From NCBI RefSeq assembly GCF_002093115.1, contig NZ_NAAD01000001.1:248001-312000 (forward strand): 64,000 nucleotides of DNA, given 5' to 3'. The notes beneath the pieces were generated by a model. The model saw only the letters and a program-made list of their open reading frames with translations, was not told where the DNA came from and did no database searches. Origin of the DNA: Geothermobacter hydrogeniphilus (GTDB lineage Bacteria > Desulfobacterota > Desulfuromonadia > Desulfuromonadales > Geothermobacteraceae). Of this stretch, positions 27,008-35,110 are shown in pieces. The position numbers were made by a program, and so were the translations under genes. Within the stretch, counting starts at the first letter, position 1, and each line of letters starts with the position of its first letter.

Positions 27008-27301
27008 TCAAACCTGCATACGCATGATTTCCTGGTAGGCTTCGATCACCTTGTTGCGCATCTGAACCAGCAGACGCATCGAAATGTCGGCCTGAGCCAT
27101 GCTCAGCATGACGTCCGGCAGGCTGGCGTCCTGGCCACTCTGCAGCTTTTTGATGCCGTCATTGGCTTTGGCCTGGATCTTGTTGACATCGTTCAGGGCC
27201 TTGCCGAGGGCGCTGCCGAATTTTTCCGCCGGGTTTTTTGCCGCGGGTCCGCCCGGGGTCAGTTTCGGCAGCAATTGACTCTGCAGCGAAATTTTTTCCA
27301 T
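27008..27301 (-). CDS. fliE: Hook-basal body complex protein FliE
   Basis: This 97-aa protein links the MS-ring and rod. The C-terminal half has SLPDVMLSMAQADISMRLLV and QMRNKVIEAYQEIMRMQV, the conserved FliE ending. It lies nine bases after flgC and 64 bases before fliF; nothing else is evident in that gap. Size is standard. Confidence 0.95.
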   Translation of the reverse strand: MEKISLQSQLLPKLTPGGPAAKNPAEKFGSALGKALNDVNKIQAKANDGIKKLQSGQDASLPDVMLSMAQADISMRLLVQMRNKVIEAYQEIMRMQV

Positions 27302-27310
27302 GACTTATCC

Positions 27311-27742
27311 TCAACGTCCTATTTCTAGGGCTTTCAAGGCCATCCGTTTGGCCGCCTTGATAACATTGGCATTGGCCTCATAGGCCTTGGTGGCGCTCAT
27401 CATATCGGTCATTTCCTCCACCGGGTTGATGTCCGGTTTGGCGACATAGCCGTCACTGTCGGCGTCCGGATGCCCCGGGTCGAAAACGCGTCGCGGCATG
27501 CGATTGCTCTCGACGATGGCCGGGACCCTCACCCCCTGCACCCCTTTGCGGGTCACCTGGTCGAGACGATCACCGAAATCAAGCCGGGTACTCTGAAAGA
27601 CGACATTCTTTTTCCGATAGGGTCCGCCCTCCGGGGTGCGCGTGGTTTCAATGTTGGCCAGGTTGGAACTGATAACGTTTAACCGGATCCGTTGCGCCTT
27701 GAGAGCTGACGCGCTGATTTTCATGGTGTCAAAGATGTTCAT
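27311..27742 (-). CDS. flgC: Proximal rod protein FlgC
   Basis: This 143-aa rod protein begins MNIFDTMKISASALKAQRIR with the NVISSNLANIETTRTPEGGP motif and ends in a helix ANVIKAAKRMALKALEIGR. The DGYVAKPDINPVEEMTDMMS segment is typical of FlgC. It is adjacent to flgB and fliE in the conserved rod block. Confidence 0.96.
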   Translation of the reverse strand: MNIFDTMKISASALKAQRIRLNVISSNLANIETTRTPEGGPYRKKNVVFQSTRLDFGDRLDQVTRKGVQGVRVPAIVESNRMPRRVFDPGHPDADSDGYVAKPDINPVEEMTDMMSATKAYEANANVIKAAKRMALKALEIGR

Positions 27743-27744
27743 GA

Positions 27745-28128
27745 CTATCTCCCATCCTGGGTTACGTACTTGAGCAGGGCGAGTTTCTTGTTCAGCATCT
27801 GCACCGCCGCTTCATAAAGAATCTGGTTCTCCGACAGTTTGATCATTTCCTGATCAACATTGACCGCCCCCTTTTCGGTGACCACCTCACCGGTTATGCC
27901 GGTGAGGGTGCCGTCGGTGGAGAGATGCTCAGGGCGGGTCGCTTTCTGGTTCATGCCGCCGGATACCGCCCGTGCCAGGCTTTTTTCGAATTCGAGACGC
28001 CGCGGCTGGTATCCGGGGGTATCCGCGTTGGCGATATTACTGGCAATGACCTGCTGACTTTTCTGCCGCAGCTCGATAACTTTTCTGAGCATCTGCATGC
28101 TGGTATCGAAAAATACCGGTCCGGCCAT
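27745..28128 (-). CDS. flgB: Proximal rod protein FlgB
   Basis: This 127-aa rod protein has the KSQQVIASNIANADTPGYQP motif in the first half and the C-terminal helix MIKLSENQILYEAAVQMLNK. It is the first classical flagellar gene of the block; the TPR gene precedes it by 30 bases and probably shares its promoter. Confidence 0.96.
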   Translation of the reverse strand: MAGPVFFDTSMQMLRKVIELRQKSQQVIASNIANADTPGYQPRRLEFEKSLARAVSGGMNQKATRPEHLSTDGTLTGITGEVVTEKGAVNVDQEMIKLSENQILYEAAVQMLNKKLALLKYVTQDGR

Positions 28129-28158
28129 CGGTGTACCCCTTCAACAGTCAGGTTGGTT

Positions 28159-30567
28159 CTACATGGTCAGGCTGAGCAGTCTGTCCGCAGCCAGGCGGCT
28201 CCACCGCTTGTCGCGGGTATCCGCGGCAACTTCCTTGAGAAGTTGGCTGCCCGCTTCAAGCTTGTTTTTGTCGAGCAGGATGGTCGCCGCCCGATATCGC
28301 GCCTGGGCGGCGGCTTCCGGCTGATTGAACAGATCCTGGAAATATTTCAGCGCTTTTTCTTTCCGACCGAGGCGATAATAGGCTTCCGCCCGCCAAAGTG
28401 CCGCCTGCAGCGGAAGCCTGGTCGTCTCTTTTTTCGCCCGGTCGAGGTTCTCCACGACCCGGTCATAGCGTTTCAGTTCCCAGTAGAGCTGCGCCGCGTA
28501 GAGTGCCAGTTCAGAATCCGCGGTGACCTTCTGCCGGTCGAACCAGGCGACGGCATTTTTGGTACCGTCCCGGGCGACACGCGCCCGCAACTGCAGCAGC
28601 CAGGAACGAGCCAGGTCACTGCCACGCGGTTGCAGGGTGCGGTAGCGTTCACTGTACTGTTCGACCAGGTCCAGCTCGCCGAGTTGCAGATAATTTCGGG
28701 CCAGCAGCAGGCAGGCCCGCGCTTTCTGTTTCCTGTCCTTTGCCCGGTCGTAGAGATAGAGAAAAATCTTGTCAGCGCGGCTGTCGAGTTCCAGTCGATC
28801 GTAGGCAAGGGCAATCTGGTAGAGGAAATCCCAGGACAGCGGTTGTTGAATCAGCAGGCTGCGATCTCTTTCCACCAGTACCAGGGCGTCAAGATTCCGT
28901 CCCTTGCGGATCTGGTCGGTGATGGTCGGCGGCAACAATTCGCCGAGCAGGGAGACCGCTTCATTGCGCAGGCTGCCGCGTTTGAAATCCCTCAGGTTTT
29001 TTTCCAGTTGATGGATGGCGGATTCGTTGTTGCCCTGCAGATGCTGCAGGATGGCGATCTTGATGCCGGCCTCCTGGCGTAAGTCCATGATCGGGGCTTT
29101 TTCGGCCACGAGACGGTAGTCTTTCAGTTGCCTGCGGATCGCCGCGTCTGTTTTGCCGGGCGCCATCAGGTCACTGAGTTTCATCATCACCCGATAGGCA
29201 ACTTCGCTACCGTCATTGTCCCAGCGCAAAGATTCCAGTTTGTCGAGGTAGACCAGCGAGCGACTCTGCTTTTCATAACAGGTCAATTCGCCGTAACGGG
29301 CCAGGGCCCTGTCTTCGCCCGCCGGTAGCAGGTGGGCCAGGGCGTTGAATACCTCACGCGCGCGACCGTAATTTTCGGTCATCTGACAGCAGAGTGCCTG
29401 CTGGGCGAGACTGAACCCGCGTTCGGCGGTCAGTTCTTCGGGCAGAGACAGGTAGGCCTTCATGGCGGCGGGGTAGTCACCCTTGAGACTCAGGCTGTCG
29501 GCATGACGCAGTTCCTTGATAAGACGTAATTTCTCATTGTCTCCCGGGGAGATTGCGGCCAGGGCTTTAAGTGCTTTGTCAGCGTGTCCGAGACCGAGTT
29601 CGACTTCTGCGCGCAGCAGGGCGATCCATGGCTGCCAGGACGTGTTCCGGCCCGTATTGTCCCCCGGTTGGGTGAGGCTGAGCAGGGCCGCGTAAGGCTG
29701 GCCGGTACGGACCTGGGCGTGAGCCAGGAAATAATGGAGGCGGTCTTGCGGCACTCCCCGCGGATCTGACAGTTTGATTTCGCGCAACACCTGGAGAGCC
29801 TGTTCCGGCTGCCCGCCGCGCAGCAACGCCTCGCCGCGCAGCAGTTTTCCAGCGGTCGTCGGCGCGCCGGCTGTCAGCTTCTGCAGCTCCTGCCAGTCGG
29901 CTTTGCGCAGGGCGATACGCCATTGTTCAGGATATTTGCCACGCAGTCCGTCATCCGGAAGTTCCGCATGGTCGGGAAGACTGTAGGCGGGCCTGACCTG
30001 CAGTCGAATCGGCGTGTGGGAGCGTTGCAGAAAAGCGGTCCAGTTTCCCTTGTAGTGCGACCTGGCCAGGCTGGTACGTTTCAGCTGCACACCGTTTTTA
30101 CGGACTGCCGGCATATCCGGAAGGTCAAAGACGATCCCGGGACGGACCGTGTCGGCGTCATCCCAGCGTATGGCGAGTTTCAACTGATGAAGGTTGTCAT
30201 CCGGGGTGGCAACGACGTGCGATGGAATGCGGCGCAGCAGCAGCGAAACAATCAGGTTGTCGAGGTCGCGGGCGACCAACACCTTGATGATCTTGTCATC
30301 CTCGGGCAGGTGTTTCAGCCCGATTCCCGCGGCGCTGTGCTTCAGAATCAGGTCAATTCTCTGCCCCGAAGTCTTGAGATCGTAGTTCGGCAGCCGGTCA
30401 AAATCGAAAGTGACCCGACTGATCCCCATATCCGAACGGCTGGAAAGATCGTTGAGGACCGACTTTTTCCCTTCCCCCGCAGCCGCCGGGGACGTCTGCA
30501 GCAGGCCGATGATGATCAGCAGCAGGAAGAAGGAAACGTACGTATGTCGTCTGGATAAAGATCTCAT
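28159..30567 (-). CDS. Secreted TPR-repeat protein leading the flagellar operon
   Basis: This 802-aa protein starts with a signal peptide (about residues 10-30, hydrophobic, ending PAAA). An N-terminal beta-rich domain (about 40-150) with RVTFDFDRLPNY and QRIDLILKHSAAGI has an AMIN-like look. A long helical region (about 210-800) of TPR-like repeats follows, with AEVELGLGHADKALKALAAI and AEAYYRLGRKEKALKYFQDL. It is probably periplasmic or outer-membrane associated. It lies between a sigma-54 promoter and flgB, so it should be co-expressed with the basal body. Its molecular role is unknown; a scaffold for envelope assembly of the flagellum is one possibility. Confidence 0.72.
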   Translation of the reverse strand: MRSLSRRHTYVSFFLLLIIIGLLQTSPAAAGEGKKSVLNDLSSRSDMGISRVTFDFDRLPNYDLKTSGQRIDLILKHSAAGIGLKHLPEDDKIIKVLVARDLDNLIVSLLLRRIPSHVVATPDDNLHQLKLAIRWDDADTVRPGIVFDLPDMPAVRKNGVQLKRTSLARSHYKGNWTAFLQRSHTPIRLQVRPAYSLPDHAELPDDGLRGKYPEQWRIALRKADWQELQKLTAGAPTTAGKLLRGEALLRGGQPEQALQVLREIKLSDPRGVPQDRLHYFLAHAQVRTGQPYAALLSLTQPGDNTGRNTSWQPWIALLRAEVELGLGHADKALKALAAISPGDNEKLRLIKELRHADSLSLKGDYPAAMKAYLSLPEELTAERGFSLAQQALCCQMTENYGRAREVFNALAHLLPAGEDRALARYGELTCYEKQSRSLVYLDKLESLRWDNDGSEVAYRVMMKLSDLMAPGKTDAAIRRQLKDYRLVAEKAPIMDLRQEAGIKIAILQHLQGNNESAIHQLEKNLRDFKRGSLRNEAVSLLGELLPPTITDQIRKGRNLDALVLVERDRSLLIQQPLSWDFLYQIALAYDRLELDSRADKIFLYLYDRAKDRKQKARACLLLARNYLQLGELDLVEQYSERYRTLQPRGSDLARSWLLQLRARVARDGTKNAVAWFDRQKVTADSELALYAAQLYWELKRYDRVVENLDRAKKETTRLPLQAALWRAEAYYRLGRKEKALKYFQDLFNQPEAAAQARYRAATILLDKNKLEAGSQLLKEVAADTRDKRWSRLAADRLLSLTM

Positions 30568-30590
30568 GGTTTTGTCCTGCGATCACCGTC

Positions 30591-30606
30591 TGCCATTCGC
30601 GTGCCA
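30591..30606 (-). promoter_or_regulatory. Sigma-54 promoter of the TPR-flgB-flgE operon
   Basis: The minus strand reads TGGCACGCGAATGGCA, matching TGGCACG-N4-TTGCA with one mismatch and with GG and GC exactly ten bases apart. It ends 23 bases before the operon's first ATG, leaving a short leader that contains AGGA. A sigma-54 activator gene is encoded at 42.0-43.1 kb. Confidence 0.72.
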
Positions 30607-30736
30607 ATTGATAACTCACTGAAAATAAAGGATTAAACCGCAAGATTCGGTTTTGTGATGATCTCGGGACGGAGTTTTGACAGGTTCGCGGATGGCGTCC
30701 GATGCCATCGGTGTTCAACACGCATTTGGTGTTAAA

Positions 30737-30898
30737 CCTGAATCAGTAAGTCCTTTGTCGGCGGACAGCACAAGTCATTGATCTGCCTGAGCTTCCCAAA
30801 AATCACCAGCGAACCTGTGGGTGCGCTTCAGATTTTTGGAAATCTCATTCAGACCAAGCACTTGCACTCTCCATCCAACAGAAACTCACCGATTCAGG
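30737..30898 (+). mobile_element. 162-bp MITE-like foldback element, copy 1
   Basis: The element begins CCTGAATCAGTAAGT and ends ACTCACCGATTCAGG. It is flanked by the direct repeat TTAAA on both sides (30732-30736 and 30899-30903), a clear 5-bp target duplication. The two halves pair along nearly the whole length as an imperfect palindrome. It is about 94% identical (about ten mismatches by eye) to the copy at 43366-43527 in inverse orientation. No open frame of useful size lies inside, so it would be mobilised in trans. Confidence 0.88.
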
Positions 30899-31038
30899 TT
30901 AAAGGAAATTTGTCGCCGGTCGATATGAGGAAATGACAGCACCAGAACTGTTTGCGGTGGTTGCGCGGCATCAGTACGCGGAGTGAAATCAGGACCAGGT
31001 AAACCTTTAAAAGCATCATTGCTGACGAGGTGAAATCA

Positions 31039-33639
31039 ATGGGCAATATCCCGGACGATCAAATTGAAATTATCAACGACTTTATCCAGGAAAGCCGCGA
31101 TATGCTCGACAATCTCGAGCCGACCATCATCGAGTTGGGCCAGAGTTGTCAAAAAGTCGACTGCTGGTCGGTTCTTGATTGCAGCAACAAGACCTGCAAG
31201 CGTCACGGAAAGAGCATGGAGACCCCCTGCTGGCTGGATGAAGGTTATGTCGGTGCCGGGCTGCAGACCTGCGTTTTCGCCGAGTCTGAAAGCGATTGTC
31301 TCTCCTGCCAGGTCTTTGTCCTGACCAACGGCGACCCGGAAACTATGAATGCCATCTTCCGTCTCTTTCATTCCATGAAGGGGAGTGCCGGTTTCCTGGA
31401 ATTCGACCATATCGCCCATGTTGCCCATCTGGCGGAAAATCTTCTTGATCGAATCCGCTCCGGCAAGGTCATGCTTGAAGCCGACCATGTCGATCTGCTG
31501 TGCCAGGGGTGTGATTTTGCCCGGGAAGCGCTTGATTACGTTGAAAAGAATCTCGATGACCAGGGGGTGTCGGAAGAAGCCGCCGGCATCGGCGCCCTGC
31601 TGGAAAAGGCGGTCAGCGAAGCCCAGCAGAAGGCTGAGCGCGTTCATGCGCCGCAAGTCGATGTTGCCGCCGCCGATGTTGAATCTGAAACGGAAGCGTC
31701 GGGGGAAGAGCTGCCCGGTCTGGAAGACCTGATTACACCGGAGATGCTGTCCAGATTTGTCCAGGAAGGGGATGAACTGTTGACAGACAGTGAGCAGTTG
31801 CTGCTGGCCTGGGGAGAAGATCCCGGCAACAGCGACAGTCTTGCCGAACTCTTTCGCGACATCCACAGTTTCAAGGGGAATTGCGGTTTTTTCGGCTTTG
31901 CCGATCTGGAAAAGCTGAGTCACCAGATGGAAACCGTCCTTGATGCCGCCAAACAGGGGTGTGACTTCGGGGAGCAAAAGCCGGCCGATATCCTGCTGAA
32001 GATGGTCGATCAGCTGCGTACCGGCCTTGGTTCGATCGCTGACGGCGGCAGGGGCAAACTGGAAAATCTTGAAGACTGTCTGGCCGAGATGAAGAAGCTG
32101 CTGGTCAAGACCGACCAGCCGCCGGCGCCCGATCCCGAGGAGCTGCGTCTTGCCGATCTGCTGGTCCAGCAGGGCGTGGTTGCTTCCGGGACCATTGCCA
32201 CCCTGATGCGAACCAAGTCACGGCCGTTGGTTGATGCCCTGGTCGGTTGCGAAATCGCCACCCGGGAACAGATAGAACAGGCTGTCAAGCAGGCTGAAAA
32301 GGCGGCCGCTGAAAAAACAACGGCCGCGGAAACGAGCGCGCCCGCAGTGGTCAAGCCGGCCAGATCGGTTGTCGGCAAGGCGGTCAAAGCGGCGCCTAAA
32401 GGCGGCACGATCAAACGCCAGGACATCCGTGTTGATCTCGACAAGCTGGATAAGTTGATCAACCTTATCGGTGAAATGGTTATTGCTGAAAACATGCTGG
32501 TCAACAACCCTGACCTGGTCGGGCTGGAACTGGAAAACTTCAATAAAGCCAGCCAGCAGATGAGCAAAATTGTCCGTGAACTCCAGGAAATGGCGATGGT
32601 TATCCGCATGATTCCGGTTTCGGGACTTTTCCGGCGCATGATACGCCTGGTTCACGACCTTTCGGTCAAGTCGGGGAAAAAGGTGGAACTGGAATTGTCC
32701 GGTGAGGAAACCGAGGTTGACAAGACGGTTATCGAGCAGATTACCGACCCGCTGGTTCATCTGCTGCGAAACTCTCTTGATCACGGGCTGGAATCCCCTG
32801 AAGAACGGGTTGCCGCCGGGAAACCGGAAAAGGGTGTGGTCAGGCTTTCCGCAAAACACGAAGAGGGTGAGGTCTGGATCACGGTGGAGGATGACGGACG
32901 CGGCCTGAACCGGGAGCGGATCCTGGCGAAGGCCATCGAAAAGGGACTGGTGCAGGGGGATGGTGCCGAGTTGAGCGATCGCGCCGTTTTCAACCTGATC
33001 TTCCAGCCGGGATTTTCGACCGCGGACAAGATTACCGATATCTCCGGTCGTGGCGTCGGCATGGACGTCGTGAAGCAGAATCTTGAAAAAATCAAGGGCA
33101 AGATCGAGGTCTACAGCAAACCGGGGCAGGGGTCGAGCATCAAGTTGCGCATCCCCCTGACCCTGGCCATCATCGACGGGCTGATGATTCGGGTCGGCCG
33201 TACCCGCTGCATTCTGCCGCTGCTGTCGGTCAGGGAGATCTTCCGGCCGACGGCCGAAGCCATCACCCATACTCCCGACGGCCAGGAGCTGGTCAAGGTT
33301 CGGGAGAATTTCGTCCCGGTGCTGCGACTGCATAATGTTCTTCGCAAGAAGCCCGACTCCTTCGTACTTCACGAAGGTACCCTGGTTGTTCTTGAGCATC
33401 AGGATGATCGCATCGGTCTTTTTGTCGACGAAATCGTCGGCCAGCAGCAAACCGTCATCAAGGGCCTTTCCAATTATCTCGGCAATGTCAACTGCGCTTC
33501 CGGCTGCACCATCCTCGGCAACGGCGATGTCTGCCTGATTCTTGATATCGGCAGCCTGGTCGATGTGGTGGAGCAGGGGCTTTGCCGGTTGGACAGCGAG
33601 CCCGCCGGTGGCGAAATGCCAGCCGTCGTTACGGCTTAA
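31039..33639 (+). CDS. cheA: Chemotaxis histidine kinase CheA with two HPt domains and a Cys-rich insert
   Basis: This 866-aa kinase has an unusual N-terminus. HPt1 has its phospho-histidine at His111 (FRLFHSMKGSAGFL), but its first helix (about 10-35) is separated from the rest by a Cys-rich insert with Cys at 37, 42, 48, 53, 64, 78, 87 and 90, two as Cys-Trp. HPt2 has His276 (DIHSFKGNCGFF). An Ala/Lys-rich linker follows, then the dimerisation domain (from about 464), the HATPase (N-box LLRNSLDHGLE, DDGRGLN, GRGVGMD) and a CheW-like domain (about 720-855). The start at 31039 has GAGGTG upstream. It leads the che operon and would phosphorylate the CheY proteins and CheB encoded downstream. 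Confidence 0.93.
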   Translation: MGNIPDDQIEIINDFIQESRDMLDNLEPTIIELGQSCQKVDCWSVLDCSNKTCKRHGKSMETPCWLDEGYVGAGLQTCVFAESESDCLSCQVFVLTNGDPETMNAIFRLFHSMKGSAGFLEFDHIAHVAHLAENLLDRIRSGKVMLEADHVDLLCQGCDFAREALDYVEKNLDDQGVSEEAAGIGALLEKAVSEAQQKAERVHAPQVDVAAADVESETEASGEELPGLEDLITPEMLSRFVQEGDELLTDSEQLLLAWGEDPGNSDSLAELFRDIHSFKGNCGFFGFADLEKLSHQMETVLDAAKQGCDFGEQKPADILLKMVDQLRTGLGSIADGGRGKLENLEDCLAEMKKLLVKTDQPPAPDPEELRLADLLVQQGVVASGTIATLMRTKSRPLVDALVGCEIATREQIEQAVKQAEKAAAEKTTAAETSAPAVVKPARSVVGKAVKAAPKGGTIKRQDIRVDLDKLDKLINLIGEMVIAENMLVNNPDLVGLELENFNKASQQMSKIVRELQEMAMVIRMIPVSGLFRRMIRLVHDLSVKSGKKVELELSGEETEVDKTVIEQITDPLVHLLRNSLDHGLESPEERVAAGKPEKGVVRLSAKHEEGEVWITVEDDGRGLNRERILAKAIEKGLVQGDGAELSDRAVFNLIFQPGFSTADKITDISGRGVGMDVVKQNLEKIKGKIEVYSKPGQGSSIKLRIPLTLAIIDGLMIRVGRTRCILPLLSVREIFRPTAEAITHTPDGQELVKVRENFVPVLRLHNVLRKKPDSFVLHEGTLVVLEHQDDRIGLFVDEIVGQQQTVIKGLSNYLGNVNCASGCTILGNGDVCLILDIGSLVDVVEQGLCRLDSEPAGGEMPAVVTA

Positions 33640-33691
33640 CAAACTCTTGATCCGGTCAACGTCAAGCATGAAAGAACAAAGGAGTCTGATT

Positions 33692-34201
33692 ATGCAGAAC
33701 AACACCGCGTCAGCTGTTTCGGAAGAGCCTCTGGATCTTGCCGAGGATACCCAGCGGGGGAAATTTCTGACTTTTCACATCGCCGACGAGGATTACGGCA
33801 TCGAGATCCGTTACGTAACCGAAATCATCGGCATCCAGTCGATCACCGATGTTCCTGATATGCCCGATTACATCAAGGGGGTCATCAACCTGCGGGGTAA
33901 CGTGATCCCGGTGATGGATGTGCGCAAACGTTTCAATCTGCCGGAGAAAGCCTACGAGGAGCGGACCTGCATCGTGGTCGTGAATGTCGATGACAAGACC
34001 GTCGGCCTGGTGGTTGACAAGGTCAACGAGGTGATCGATATCCCCGATGGACAGATTGAACCGCCGCCCCGCACCAAGGCGGAGAGCGGACAGTATATCC
34101 AGGGAATGGGAAAAGTTGAGGAAGAGGTGAAGATCCTGCTTGATGTGCGCAAGCTGCTCTACAGTGAAGACCTTGAACAGATGACGAAAAATTCCGACTA
34201 A
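33692..34201 (+). CDS. cheW: Chemotaxis coupling protein CheW
   Basis: This 169-aa adaptor couples receptors to CheA. The CheW fold is clear: KFLTFHIADEDYGIEIRYVT, MPDYIKGVINLRGNVIPVMD, VNVDDKTVGLVVDKVNEVID. I chose ATG 33692 because AAAGGAG lies seven bases upstream; the frame extends upstream into cheA. An N-terminal tail of about 25 residues precedes the domain. No receptor (MCP) gene is present in the window. Confidence 0.95.
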   Translation: MQNNTASAVSEEPLDLAEDTQRGKFLTFHIADEDYGIEIRYVTEIIGIQSITDVPDMPDYIKGVINLRGNVIPVMDVRKRFNLPEKAYEERTCIVVVNVDDKTVGLVVDKVNEVIDIPDGQIEPPPRTKAESGQYIQGMGKVEEEVKILLDVRKLLYSEDLEQMTKNSD

Positions 34202-34219
34202 CCCGGAAAGGCGGAAATC

Positions 34220-35110
34220 ATGGGCTGGACTCAGGTGAGCCAGGCTGTCGCGTCAAACGGGACGGCCGGGCATAATCACATGATGGTCATCAGTGATGAT
34301 GAATTCAACGCCATGCGCAAGCTCATCTACGAGCGGTTCGGGATCAACCTGACCGACCAGAAACGTTCGCTGCTGGTCGGGAGACTGCAGAAACTGGTGC
34401 GCGGCAATGGTTTCAATTCTTTCCAGGCCTATTACCAGCATCTGCTGAATGATTCCAGCGAACGTGCCTTGAGCGAACTGGTCGACCGGGTTTCGACCAA
34501 TCACACCTATTTCAATCGGGAAAATGATCATTTCGATTACTTCCGCAACACCGCACTGCCGGCGGTTGTCGAACGACTGAAAAAGGAAAATCGTCTCGAT
34601 CTGCGAATCTGGTGTGCCGGCTGTTCAAGTGGTGAAGAAGCCTACATGTTGCTGATGCTGATCCGTGAGGTCCTCGGCAGTGACCACCGTCGCTGGGACG
34701 CCGGTATCCTGGCCACCGATATTTCCGACCGGGTGCTCGCTGTTGCCAGGCAGGGGCTTTATCCCGAGGAGAAGTTGAGCAACATGCCGGCGGAACTGAA
34801 ACGGAAATATTTCCGTCAGCAGCCCGACGGCCGCTGGCAGGTTGATGAAAGCCTGCGCCGGGAAGCGACGTTCCGTCGTTTCAACCTGATGAACAAAACC
34901 TTTCCGTTCAAGAAGCCGTTTCAGATTATCTTCTGCCGCAATGTCATGATCTATTTTGATCAGCCAACCCGAGATACGCTGGTGAAGAAGTTTCATCGCC
35001 TGACCGAGCCGGACGGGTATCTCTTCATCGGTCACTCCGAGACCCTCGGCCGCAGCCAGACTCTTTATCGTTATCTGCTGCCGGCCGCCTATCAGAAGAT
35101 GGAGGTCTGA
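34220..35110 (+). CDS. cheR: Chemoreceptor methyltransferase CheR
   Basis: This 296-aa SAM-dependent enzyme methylates receptor glutamates. It has an N-terminal helical domain (about 25-100) with FGINLTDQKRSLLVGRLQKL and a catalytic domain with LRIWCAGCSSGEEAYMLLML (SAM site), ATDISDRVLAVARQGLY and IIFCRNVMIYFD. The start ATG 34220 follows AAAGGCGG. It overlaps cheB by one base (TGATG), indicating coupled translation. Confidence 0.96.
   Translation: MGWTQVSQAVASNGTAGHNHMMVISDDEFNAMRKLIYERFGINLTDQKRSLLVGRLQKLVRGNGFNSFQAYYQHLLNDSSERALSELVDRVSTNHTYFNRENDHFDYFRNTALPAVVERLKKENRLDLRIWCAGCSSGEEAYMLLMLIREVLGSDHRRWDAGILATDISDRVLAVARQGLYPEEKLSNMPAELKRKYFRQQPDGRWQVDESLRREATFRRFNLMNKTFPFKKPFQIIFCRNVMIYFDQPTRDTLVKKFHRLTEPDGYLFIGHSETLGRSQTLYRYLLPAAYQKMEV

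Larger units (their letters stand above)
30568..31038. other. Divergent intergenic region between flagellar and chemotaxis operons
   Basis: The 471-base gap separates the minus-strand TPR-flagellar operon from plus-strand cheA. It holds the sigma-54 promoter (30591-30606), a GATGGC/GCCATC dyad at 30691-30709 about 90 bases upstream of it (a possible activator site), and the 162-bp foldback element at 30737-30898. Between 30904 and 31038 I see the cheA ribosome site but no convincing sigma-54, sigma-28 or sigma-70 promoter. Confidence 0.6.

Noticed and set aside
30986-31038. Sigma-28 promoter before cheA
   Set aside because: TAAACC and GCTGACGA are found but the spacing is two bases off and the -10 is poor.
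32218-33705. 495-codon minus-strand frame opposite cheA
   Set aside because: The CheA reading has all kinase boxes; the opposite frame is rich in His/Gln/Asp typical of antisense shadows in GC-rich genes.
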